Below the pieces are notes generated by a model. The model saw nothing but the letters and a program-made list of their open reading frames with translations. It made no database searches and was not told the origin of the DNA. 8,594 bases of DNA from Candidatus Bathyarchaeota archaeon (GTDB taxonomy: Archaea; Thermoproteota; Bathyarchaeia; 40CM-2-53-6; RBG-13-38-9), in assembly GCA_030671315.1 (NCBI GenBank), contig DAOUZW010000036.1, positions 1 through 8,594 of the forward strand, in the 5' to 3' direction. The position numbers and the translations under genes are program-made. Shown here one piece after another: positions 1 through 5,435 of the stretch; position 1 is the first letter of the stretch; the number at the start of each line of letters is the position of its first letter.

Positions 1-277
1 AAATAATGATTGGAGTGTTTTTTAGATTAAGTTTCTTTTTTTTGGAAAGAGGAAGAATGTGATTCCCCGAGGTAACAATTCTGCCTCTAACTTGTGGCGG
101 GATTGATCTGATAGATGTTTCAATTTGTTGAGCTTCTTCAGCAGAAATATCTTGAGCTTCAAATGTATTATATTCTATTTGCCAAGTCTGTTTCAATTTC
201 TCCATAATATCCGATATCTGTTGAAGATCAGTCGAGTATGTTGCATCGCGATCATAATATAATTCGATTTTATACAT
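1..277 (-). CDS. Partial hypothetical protein, N-terminal 92 codons (possible thioredoxin-like fold)
   Basis: An uninterrupted minus-strand frame starts at ATG 277 and is still open at the left edge, so only the N-terminus is seen. The protein begins MYKIELYYDRDATYSTDLQQ and contains IPPQVRGRIV, then a lysine-rich LPLSKKKKLNLKNTPIII at the edge. The opening beta strand, a long helix with acidic and glutamine residues, and the closing NTP-III strand resemble the beta-alpha-beta order and cis-proline position of thioredoxin-like folds. However, no CxxC pair is visible, so a redox role is not supported. I do not recognise a named family. It is divergent from the CBM9-like gene at 410. A TATA-like AAAATATTAA lies about 26 bases before the ATG, which would give a leaderless mRNA. 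Existence of the gene is fairly sure; fold and function are guesses. Confidence 0.7.
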   Translation of the reverse strand, partial: MYKIELYYDRDATYSTDLQQISDIMEKLKQTWQIEYNTFEAQDISAEEAQQIETSIRSIPPQVRGRIVTSGNHILPLSKKKKLNLKNTPIII

Positions 278-409
278 GTGAAGCACTGGAATTGATGATT
301 AATATTTTGAGAGTTATATTAAGAGATAGATCTTTTTATCGTCTGTATCTTTTTCAAAACTTCCACAGGTTTTATTAGGTAAAGGCCAGTAATAGCCGTG
401 AATTAGTAG
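278..409. other. Divergent intergenic promoter region
   Basis: These 132 bases separate two divergent genes. They hold a TATA-like box for the minus-strand gene (299-308). For the plus-strand gene they hold two weaker AT-rich candidates: GTTATATTAA near 313-322 and TTTTATTA near 370-377. The second lies about 36 bases before ATG 410 and would give a short leader. No repeat or small ORF was found here. Confidence 0.4.
299..308 (-). promoter_or_regulatory. TATA-like box for the left-edge gene
   Basis: Read on the minus strand this is AAAATATTAA, centred about 26 bases upstream of ATG 277. That spacing fits archaeal leaderless transcription, in which the transcript starts at or next to the start codon. 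It is the only AT-rich octamer at that spacing. It is based on pattern and distance only. Confidence 0.35.
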
Positions 410-1189
410 ATGATGGCGATGATTGGAAAAATCCTTTCCTTGAGTATCGTGACACTATTACTTGTATCAACTGTAACGGTAATATTTCCGTTTGCTTTTT
501 CGCAAAAACCTGAGATAAACAGCCAATGGACGGACAGTCCCCCTACAATAGATGGAAAATTTACGGCCGGCGAATGGTCTAATCTACAAATTGTAATGAC
601 GGAACCAGACTTTCCGATAGATGCGTTTGCATATTTCATGAACGATGATTCCAACCTCTATGTTCTAGTAGATGCCATTGAAGACACCACTCAAGACACA
701 ATGGACGAGTGTCTGTTAGTGTTCGATTTTGATTCACTGATAAAAATATCAATCAAAGGCACAAGCGATAGTGCAACAAAGTCAAGTGAAGATTTCGATG
801 CTGCTATTGGTTTTGAGAGTAGTCCAAATAGTCCTACCGATCACAAAATATACGAGTTTTCCATCCCTCTTAGCTACATCAATGTTGATCCCGGCGACTC
901 CATAGACTTCTGCTCCCCATTCTGGAAGGAATTGGCCAGTATACCTTACGACGCATCCAGAATCGGCCCACCTGAGGAAGTTGATAATGTTTGGCCTCCA
1001 GGAATAGGATATGATGCGGCATTTAAGACCAATAAAGAACTATGGGGAATATTATCCATGGGAGCAAACGCCCCTGTCGGAGGCATAATTACTCCAGCTA
1101 ACAAACTTGCAATATTAACTCCCTATCTTGCTTTAGTTGCTCTGATTGGAGCAGTAATCTCAATAACGATCAGAAGAACAAGAAAGTGA
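410..1189 (+). CDS. Secreted CBM9/DOMON-like protein with C-terminal membrane anchor
   Basis: This is a 259-residue exported surface protein. Residues 4-31 form a hydrophobic signal peptide (MIGKILSLSIVTLLLVSTVT). The mature part opens with PTIDGKFTAGEW (45-56), the usual start of CBM9-like domains, which typically read 'xIDGxxxxxEW'. The beta strand LYVLVDA (83-89) and the strand YEFSIPLSYI (148-157) fit the same beta-sandwich. Such domains bind sugars or haem in known members; the ligand here is unknown. The tail is VGGIITP (223-229), a hydrophobic segment (about 233-254) and a basic end RRTRK, so the protein is anchored with the domain outside. The same tripartite layout occurs in archaeal proteins processed by sortase-like enzymes. 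Start codons ATG 410, 413 and 419 are all possible and affect only the first residues. Confidence 0.72.
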   Translation: MMAMIGKILSLSIVTLLLVSTVTVIFPFAFSQKPEINSQWTDSPPTIDGKFTAGEWSNLQIVMTEPDFPIDAFAYFMNDDSNLYVLVDAIEDTTQDTMDECLLVFDFDSLIKISIKGTSDSATKSSEDFDAAIGFESSPNSPTDHKIYEFSIPLSYINVDPGDSIDFCSPFWKELASIPYDASRIGPPEEVDNVWPPGIGYDAAFKTNKELWGILSMGANAPVGGIITPANKLAILTPYLALVALIGAVISITIRRTRK

Positions 1190-1219
1190 TTTCAAAACTT
1201 TTCTAAAAATTGTCCTAGC

Positions 1220-1238
1220 ACTTGATCTCCGATCAAGT
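1220..1238. terminator. Perfect hairpin between convergent genes, likely bidirectional terminator
   Basis: ACTTGATC, then TCC, then GATCAAGT gives an 8-bp perfect stem with a 3-base loop. It sits about 30 bases past the stop of the CBM9-like gene and about 10 bases past the stop of the convergent gene ending at 1248. On the minus strand the hairpin is followed after a few bases by a TTTTT run. A role in 3'-end formation for either gene is inferred; archaeal termination relies mostly on T-tracts. Confidence 0.4.
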
Positions 1239-1247
1239 CTCTCTCAT

Positions 1248-1754
1248 TTAGTTCCAAAGAGGAGCTAGTTGACCTGAAGAGTACTCATAAATTGTTCCAT
1301 CCATGCTTATTATGGATCTTCCAAAAGTTCCATGGAAGGAAACTTCGGATACATTACATATGCCCATTATGCTAATTGGATAGATTTTGTTCTCGTCGTC
1401 TGTTGCAGTAGCACTTATTTTGAATTTATAGAAAGGATATCCCCGATACAGATCCATTATGGATAACCTGTGATGGTTATATGCGTAAGCTATTCCATCA
1501 ATATCATATTTTTTATCGTTTACAGTTAAAGTGCCCGATATTGCTGAATATGGATATGCATGTGCATCATCGTATGGACTAGAAACATATAACTCGAGAG
1601 AAGAGGGAATAGGTGTATTGTCAACGCTAGATAAGGTGTTGACGACTACTCCTTCCATTTCCATTTTGATCATTAATGAAGATGCAGCCGTTAATGGGAC
1701 TAGAGTGATGATGATAAATAGTAGGATTAGTGACCCCAGAATTTTGGGTGACAT
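1248..1754 (-). CDS. Small secreted hypothetical protein
   Basis: This 168-residue protein of unknown function starts at ATG 1754 and ends at TAA. Residues 1-25 form a signal peptide: MSPK, then a hydrophobic stretch GSLILLFIIITLVPL, with likely cleavage after TAASS. No C-terminal membrane segment follows, so it is probably released or held by a partner. The mature region is rich in beta-forming residues and tyrosines (AYPYSAISGTL, IDGIAYAYNHH, GTIYEYSSG), suggesting an all-beta fold. A single cysteine (ICNVSE) argues against disulfides. I do not recognise the family. It lies downstream of the epimerase gene on the same strand after a 148-base gap with several palindromes, so it is probably a separate transcript. 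The upstream GGACTGAGAG is at best a weak ribosome site. Confidence 0.65.
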   Translation of the reverse strand: MSPKILGSLILLFIIITLVPLTAASSLMIKMEMEGVVVNTLSSVDNTPIPSSLELYVSSPYDDAHAYPYSAISGTLTVNDKKYDIDGIAYAYNHHRLSIMDLYRGYPFYKFKISATATDDENKIYPISIMGICNVSEVSFHGTFGRSIISMDGTIYEYSSGQLAPLWN

Positions 1755-1804
1755 AAACTCTCAGTCCTTCTTTATTAGACTGTATTTTCGACTTACTTAA
1801 CGAT

Positions 1805-1862
1805 GATCATCTATGATCCAAAATAAGCTTCAACTGAAGTAATAATGAAATGAGTTTCTCAT
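1805..1862. repeat. Cluster of three short perfect palindromes
   Basis: Three short perfect inverted repeats lie within 58 bases: GATCAT-CT-ATGATC (1805-1818), CTTCA-AC-TGAAG (1828-1839) and ATGAG-TTT-CTCAT (1850-1862). They sit in the gap between the epimerase stop and the start of the secreted protein, 50 to 110 bases upstream of the latter. They could be operator sites for that gene or 3'-end structures of the epimerase mRNA. The arms are short, so chance is not excluded. Confidence 0.3.
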
Positions 1863-1902
1863 CTTGACTTATCTTTGAAGAAATTATTAGTCTTCTGTAT
1901 CT

Positions 1903-2565
1903 TTAAATCAAAATAATATCGTCTTTTTTGAAATGTTCTTCAATATTTATGTTAAAGTCTCGATAAACCTCGTTCGGGATACCTATATTGGCTAGATAAA
2001 CGTTTTTCAGTTTTCTTAATCCTGTTTTCGGCAAAGCAAGTGTGACAGTGTAATCTGCGTCAATAGCAGGATCGTAAATTTCACCTGTATTGGGATCTAT
2101 TCCAGAAGGAATGTCGAGCGATACTATTTTTGCTCCTTTCTGTTTTGTTTTATTTGCTTGCCTAATTAAAGATGCAAATCTATCTTGAGGATTTCCTTTA
2201 ATTCCATATCCGATTAGAGCGTCTATGATAACATCTCCGACTTCAGCATTCACTTCATTCACAAATGGTATCCTAATCTTCTTTATAATATGCAACTGAT
2301 TTTTTACATTAGAATTTACATTCGTCGATGCTAGGACTGCTTCAACGTTAAAGCCGTAAATGTTGAGATGTCTTGCAGAAACCAAACCACCGCCACCATT
2401 ATTTCCGCCACCACACATAACGATTATTTTTCGAGGATTAAGTTTTGAAGTGAATCTTGCCAGATTCCTACCGGCATTTTCCATCATCTGTAAGATTGAT
2501 AAGTCATAATGTTTGACTGCTCTCTCGTCAATACGAGCCATTTGTTCAGCGGTAATATATTGCAT
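1903..2565 (-). CDS. nnrE: NAD(P)H-hydrate epimerase, stand-alone YjeF N-terminal domain
   Basis: This 220-residue cytosolic protein is predicted to interconvert the R and S forms of damaged, hydrated NAD(P)H so that a separate dehydratase can repair them. Family marks in order are ITAEQMARIDERA (4-16), MMENAGRN (27-34), the Rossmann loop GGGNNGGGG (52-60), DALIGYG (115-121), LDIPSGIDPNTG (150-161, with Asp151 at the conserved acidic position) and ALPKTGL (177-183). Its length equals the N-terminal domain alone. The kinase-like dehydratase domain (NnrD), fused in many bacteria and archaea, is absent here. The usual GNNGGDG loop has Gly for Asp, so strict epimerase activity is less certain than family membership. 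It follows the HTH+ACT gene by 57 bases on the same strand. The ATG at 2565 has no clear Shine-Dalgarno. Confidence 0.85.
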   Translation of the reverse strand: MQYITAEQMARIDERAVKHYDLSILQMMENAGRNLARFTSKLNPRKIIVMCGGGNNGGGGLVSARHLNIYGFNVEAVLASTNVNSNVKNQLHIIKKIRIPFVNEVNAEVGDVIIDALIGYGIKGNPQDRFASLIRQANKTKQKGAKIVSLDIPSGIDPNTGEIYDPAIDADYTVTLALPKTGLRKLKNVYLANIGIPNEVYRDFNINIEEHFKKDDIILI

Positions 2566-2622
2566 AATGTTAAGATAAAATAAACATTCAAAAAAATTTC
2601 GCTGTGTGTTCTTGTTTTTCTC

Positions 2623-3126
2623 CTAATATATCGATACTTTAGCTATTCCTGGGACTTCAAGTAGTTTTTGGATTATGTCTCCTGGAAGTTGTGATTCTGT
2701 TATTATTGTTAGTTTGGGTTCGGGAGATAGTTCGGGGTCGTCTACTATTGCTTGTCTTATGCTTAGGTTCTCCTCTGAGATCATTGTTGAGGCTTTTGCA
2801 AGAATGCCTACTGCGTGTGGGTTGTCAGGAGTTATTTCGAGTACTCCGAAGTTGAGGTGTTTTGCTATCTCTCGCAAAGATAGGCCTGCTGACCTGAGGT
2901 TCGTGAAGATCTCTTTGAGATCGTTGTTTTGAGATATGGTTTGTATTGTTTTGGTGACTGTTCTTCTGTCTACTCCTGCTGCTTGTGCTATTCTGATTGT
3001 TGGGACTTCTATCTGATTGCAGTAGATTCGTCCGTCTCTGATGGATAGGCCTGTTTCTATAAGGAGTTTGGCTACAGCGATTCTTTCTGGGTGTCCTTGG
3101 AGGTGTTTTGCGATGTTGTTCCACAT
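2623..3126 (-). CDS. HTH and ACT domain amino-acid metabolism regulator (COG2150-like)
   Basis: This 167-residue protein has a helix-turn-helix at about 41-65 (VPTIRIAQAAGVDRRTVTKT), then a second short helical segment (GLSLREIAKH, 81-90). Residues 94-167 form a C-terminal ACT-like domain: VLEITPDNPHAVGILAKAS opens it and LLEVPGIAKVSIY closes it. ACT domains bind amino acids, so this is probably a transcription factor that senses one. The family is annotated in archaea as regulator of amino-acid metabolism; its ligand is not settled by sequence. It is divergent from trpB2 with an inverted repeat between them, which suggests control of itself and possibly trpB2, with tryptophan or serine as obvious ligand candidates. 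The coding strand is strongly A/C rich, unlike its neighbours. ATG 3126 gives the family's usual N-terminus. Confidence 0.8.
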   Translation of the reverse strand: MWNNIAKHLQGHPERIAVAKLLIETGLSIRDGRIYCNQIEVPTIRIAQAAGVDRRTVTKTIQTISQNNDLKEIFTNLRSAGLSLREIAKHLNFGVLEITPDNPHAVGILAKASTMISEENLSIRQAIVDDPELSPEPKLTIITESQLPGDIIQKLLEVPGIAKVSIY

Positions 3127-3135
3127 AGTAAGTCA

Positions 3136-3151
3136 TGTACCATTATGTACA
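3136..3151. promoter_or_regulatory. Candidate operator TGTAC-N6-GTACA
   Basis: TGTAC, CATTAT, GTACA is a 5-bp perfect inverted repeat with a 6-base spacer, a size suited to a dimeric HTH protein. It begins 10 bases upstream of the regulator's ATG and overlaps the start site predicted from the TATA-like box at 3160-3168. Binding there would block the regulator's own transcription. It ends 30 bases before the trpB2 TATA box, a position where a factor could leave trpB2 free or activate it. Assigning the neighbouring regulator to the site is inference. Confidence 0.4.
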
Positions 3152-3159
3152 CGTAAGAT

Positions 3160-3168
3160 TAAAATATT
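3160..3168 (-). promoter_or_regulatory. TATA-like box for the HTH+ACT regulator
   Basis: On the minus strand this is AATATTTTA, centred about 38 bases before ATG 3126. The expected transcript start is near 3138, inside the inverted repeat at 3136-3151. It is called from pattern and spacing only. Confidence 0.35.
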
Positions 3169-3180
3169 TCCTACAAGGCG

Positions 3181-3188
3181 TATAAAAG
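3181..3188 (+). promoter_or_regulatory. TATA box for trpB2
   Basis: TATAAAAG is centred about 30 bases before ATG 3215, predicting a transcript start near 3210 and a leader of only a few bases. It is the best TATA match in the intergenic region. The A/G-rich stretch AAAAAGGTAAAGTGGT after it could act as a weak ribosome site only if transcription starts earlier. Confidence 0.5.
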
Positions 3189-3214
3189 ACAAAAAGGTAA
3201 AGTGGTAAACTAAT

Positions 3215-4585
3215 ATGGCGACAAAAGCAATCAAAGTAGACTTATCAGTAGATGAAATGCCCAAGAAATGGTATAACATTCTACCTAACCTCCCTGAAGG
3301 TTATCCTCCCCCTCTTGATCCTAAAACTTTGAAACCTCTTTCACCGGAACCTTTGCTTGCTCTTTTTGCAAAAGAGTGTATAATGCAGGCTGTTTCAAAG
3401 GATTCTGAGATCGCGATTCCAGATGAGGTTCTTGATACATACCTAAGAGTTGGGAGACCGACTCCGCTTCAACGAGCAACAAGACTTGAGAAACATCTCG
3501 GAACCCCAGCTAAGATCTTCTTCAAACGAGAAGATATTAATCCAGTTGGAAGTCACAAACCGAACACTGCCATCCCCCAAGCTTACTATGTAAAAAAGGA
3601 AGGCCTGGAGAAACTTACAACCGAGACCGGTGCTGGACAATGGGGCTCAGCTCTGGCTCTTGCCTGTGCCCTATTTGATTTGGAGTTAACAGTCTTCATG
3701 ACAAGAAGCAGCTACTTAACCAAGCCTGGCCGCAAAACAATGATGGAAGCATACGGAGCCGAAGTCTTTCCTTCTCCAAGCGACCAAACTGAATGTGGCA
3801 AGAAAATGCTCAAAGACGACCCAAACCATCCTGGAAGCCTTGGTATAGCAATTAGTGAAGGCGTTGAGGCTGCCATGAAAGATGAGAAAGCAAAATACTC
3901 TCTGGGAAGCGTTCTCGATTTCGTACTCACCCATCAGAGCATAATTGGATTAGAATCCAAAAAGCAGATGGAGATGATGGATGTTTATCCAGATTATGTG
4001 ATGGGTTGTATCGGCGGCGGAAGCAATTATGCTGGAATAGCATATCCATTCATGCATGACAAACTGAAAGACAAAAAAGAGACGAGATTCATTGCAGCTG
4101 AACCTCTGGCTGTGCCTTCTACGACGAAAGGTGTTTATCAATACGATTTCGGTGACACGGCTGAACTAACATTTCTAGCAAAGATGTATTCCGTTGGACA
4201 CACATACCAATGTCCACCAATACATGCGGCAGGTCTAAGATATCACGGAAAAGCTCCAAGTCTAAGCTTCCTAATAAACAAGGGCTTAATGGAAAGCCGT
4301 GCCTATGGCCAGAACGAAGTCATGGAAGCAGCTGAAACATTCGCGAAGACTGAAGGATTCATAGCAGCACCTGAAACAGCGCACGTACTTAAAGGAGTCA
4401 TAGACGTAGCCCTTGAATGCAAGAAGACCGGAGAAGAAAAGACGATACTATTCAATTATAGCGGTCATGGATTACTGGATCTACAAGTTTACGACGAATA
4501 CAAAGCTAAAATGCTTAAGAATTTCGCTGCTACACCAGAAATGCTTGAGGCCGGGAGAAAATCTATTCCAAAAGTCCCTGCCTAA
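3215..4585 (+). CDS. trpB: Tryptophan synthase beta chain, TrpB2 type
   Basis: This 456-residue PLP enzyme joins indole with serine (or O-phosphoserine, as reported for TrpB2 enzymes) to make L-tryptophan in the cytosol. The PLP lysine is K115 in VGSHKPNT (111-118). ETGAGQWG (137-144) carries the Trp typical of TrpB2, where classical TrpB1 has His. The phosphate loop is GCIGGGSNYAG (264-274), and NYSGHGLLDL (414-423) gives the serine near the PLP ring. The long N-terminus (WYNILPNLPEGYPPPLDP) and 456-residue length also match TrpB2 rather than the roughly 400-residue TrpB1. No trpA or other trp gene is adjacent. It may therefore work alone on free indole, or with a TrpA encoded elsewhere. Transcription is divergent from the ACT regulator. 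A T-tract terminator follows the stop, so it is probably monocistronic. Confidence 0.93.
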   Translation: MATKAIKVDLSVDEMPKKWYNILPNLPEGYPPPLDPKTLKPLSPEPLLALFAKECIMQAVSKDSEIAIPDEVLDTYLRVGRPTPLQRATRLEKHLGTPAKIFFKREDINPVGSHKPNTAIPQAYYVKKEGLEKLTTETGAGQWGSALALACALFDLELTVFMTRSSYLTKPGRKTMMEAYGAEVFPSPSDQTECGKKMLKDDPNHPGSLGIAISEGVEAAMKDEKAKYSLGSVLDFVLTHQSIIGLESKKQMEMMDVYPDYVMGCIGGGSNYAGIAYPFMHDKLKDKKETRFIAAEPLAVPSTTKGVYQYDFGDTAELTFLAKMYSVGHTYQCPPIHAAGLRYHGKAPSLSFLINKGLMESRAYGQNEVMEAAETFAKTEGFIAAPETAHVLKGVIDVALECKKTGEEKTILFNYSGHGLLDLQVYDEYKAKMLKNFAATPEMLEAGRKSIPKVPA

Positions 4586-4589
4586 CCTC

Positions 4590-4598
4590 TTTTTTTTT
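4590..4598 (+). terminator. Poly-T terminator after trpB2
   Basis: Nine consecutive T residues start 5 bases after the TAA stop of trpB2, followed by GGTTATTC and a second TTTTT run. Archaeal RNA polymerase terminates on such non-template T-tracts without needing a hairpin. No stem is visible just before it. Confidence 0.55.
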
Positions 4599-4634
4599 GG
4601 TTATTCTTGAGTTTTTACAACAATTTCTTGGCTA

Positions 4635-4651
4635 ATGAGCTTTAAACTCAT
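4635..4651 (+). promoter_or_regulatory. TATA-like box inside a palindrome upstream of the CdvB-like gene
   Basis: ATGAGCTTTAAACTCAT is a 17-base near-palindrome (7 of 8 pairs) whose centre, TTTAAA, is a good archaeal TATA match. That centre lies about 34 bases before the TTG start at 4678, predicting a leader of about 8 bases. A dimeric factor bound to the ATGAG/CTCAT arms would compete with TBP. The TATA role is better supported than the operator role. Confidence 0.4.
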
Positions 4652-4677
4652 ACATGCTGTTTCATGCTTGAGACCAC

Positions 4678-5316
4678 TTGCTCGACGACATATTGCGAAA
4701 CTGGGATCAAGAAGCGAATAGTAACCTAATTTCCCAAATTAAAGGAAAGATGGGTAGATCAAAATCTTTCCGAAAGAGAGTAATATATTCAATCTACTAC
4801 TTGAAAATCCAGCAAGAAAGGCTCGAAAAAATAGTTTTCAGACTTAACAGGCGCCATGAAGAATGTTTTGACAAATGTGTCCATGCAAAAAATAAGAATG
4901 ATAATGATAGGGCGTCTATCTATGCTGAAGAATGTGACCAAGTAAAGAAAATTGTTAAAGTTGTTGTTTACTGTAAGCTTGCACTTGAGCAGGTGATCCT
5001 TCGACTTGAAACCGTTTGGATATTTTCAGACTTGGCAACATCCATCTCGATTCCTATAAATTTGCTTAATGATGTAAAGAACAAGCTTTCCTGCATTCTA
5101 CCATCTTTTTCTTCTCATATGGGAAAGATCGCATCTGAACTTGAGGATATGGTTCAGATGACAGGACAAATAGCATCAGACACTAATGAAACATCGAATC
5201 TGACTGAAGAAGCTAGTGCAATACTAGAACATGCAAGTTTAGCAGTCGAGGCAAGAAGTCAAGAAGTTCTTCCAGATGTTCCGGAAGAACCAGATCGAGA
5301 ACTTGAGATGATATGA
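4678..5316 (+). CDS. cdvB: ESCRT-III/CdvB family protein (Snf7-like)
   Basis: This 212-residue cytosolic protein is predicted to polymerise on membranes and drive constriction in cell division or vesicle formation. The N-terminus has the family's W (LRNWDQEA) and a basic helix (GKMGRSKSFRKRVIYSIYYL, 22-41). A long helical hairpin follows (LKIQQERLEKIVFRLNRRHE, then YAEECDQVKKIVKVVVYCKL), and then acidic distal helices, as in Snf7 proteins. Near the C-terminus LPDVPEEP (198-205) matches the LPxVP-type MIM2 motif that binds the MIT domain of Vps4/CdvC. The winged-helix domain that Sulfolobus CdvB uses to bind CdvA is absent, and no cdvA or cdvC is adjacent, so this may be a paralogue. A stop (4669-4671) lies just before TTG 4678. 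The only in-frame ATG (4750) would remove part of the first helix, so TTG is preferred. Confidence 0.82.
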   Translation: MLDDILRNWDQEANSNLISQIKGKMGRSKSFRKRVIYSIYYLKIQQERLEKIVFRLNRRHEECFDKCVHAKNKNDNDRASIYAEECDQVKKIVKVVVYCKLALEQVILRLETVWIFSDLATSISIPINLLNDVKNKLSCILPSFSSHMGKIASELEDMVQMTGQIASDTNETSNLTEEASAILEHASLAVEARSQEVLPDVPEEPDRELEMI

Positions 5317-5339
5317 TCGCTCTAGCTATTATTTTCAGA

Positions 5340-5346
5340 TTTTTTT
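5340..5346 (+). terminator. T-tract terminator after the CdvB-like gene
   Basis: Seven consecutive T residues lie 24 bases past the TGA at 5316, preceded by the T-rich CTATTATTTTCAGA. This fits an archaeal intrinsic terminator. The region to 5435 also holds a small palindrome ATCGA-GT-TCGAT (5424-5435), next to the stop of the convergent transporter gene. Confidence 0.4.
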
Positions 5347-5435
5347 ACGGCAGTCAGATTCAGCGCGCGTGAAATATCATATGATTATTTTTATTTTGTA
5401 AACAATATTATCAGTACTATCGTATCGAGTTCGAT

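Noticed and set aside
1531..1800. 89-codon plus-strand frame
   Set aside because: It is antisense to the secreted protein with the signal peptide, shows no domain or signal of its own, and has no ribosome site.
2825..3136. 103-codon minus-strand frame overlapping the HTH+ACT gene
   Set aside because: The product is a low-complexity Arg/Gln/Asn/Pro-rich string; it is a by-product of the A/C-rich coding strand, and the overlapping frame has clear HTH and ACT domains.
4413..4610. 65-codon plus-strand frame over the end of trpB2
   Set aside because: It lies inside conserved trpB2 sequence in another frame and reads into the terminator.
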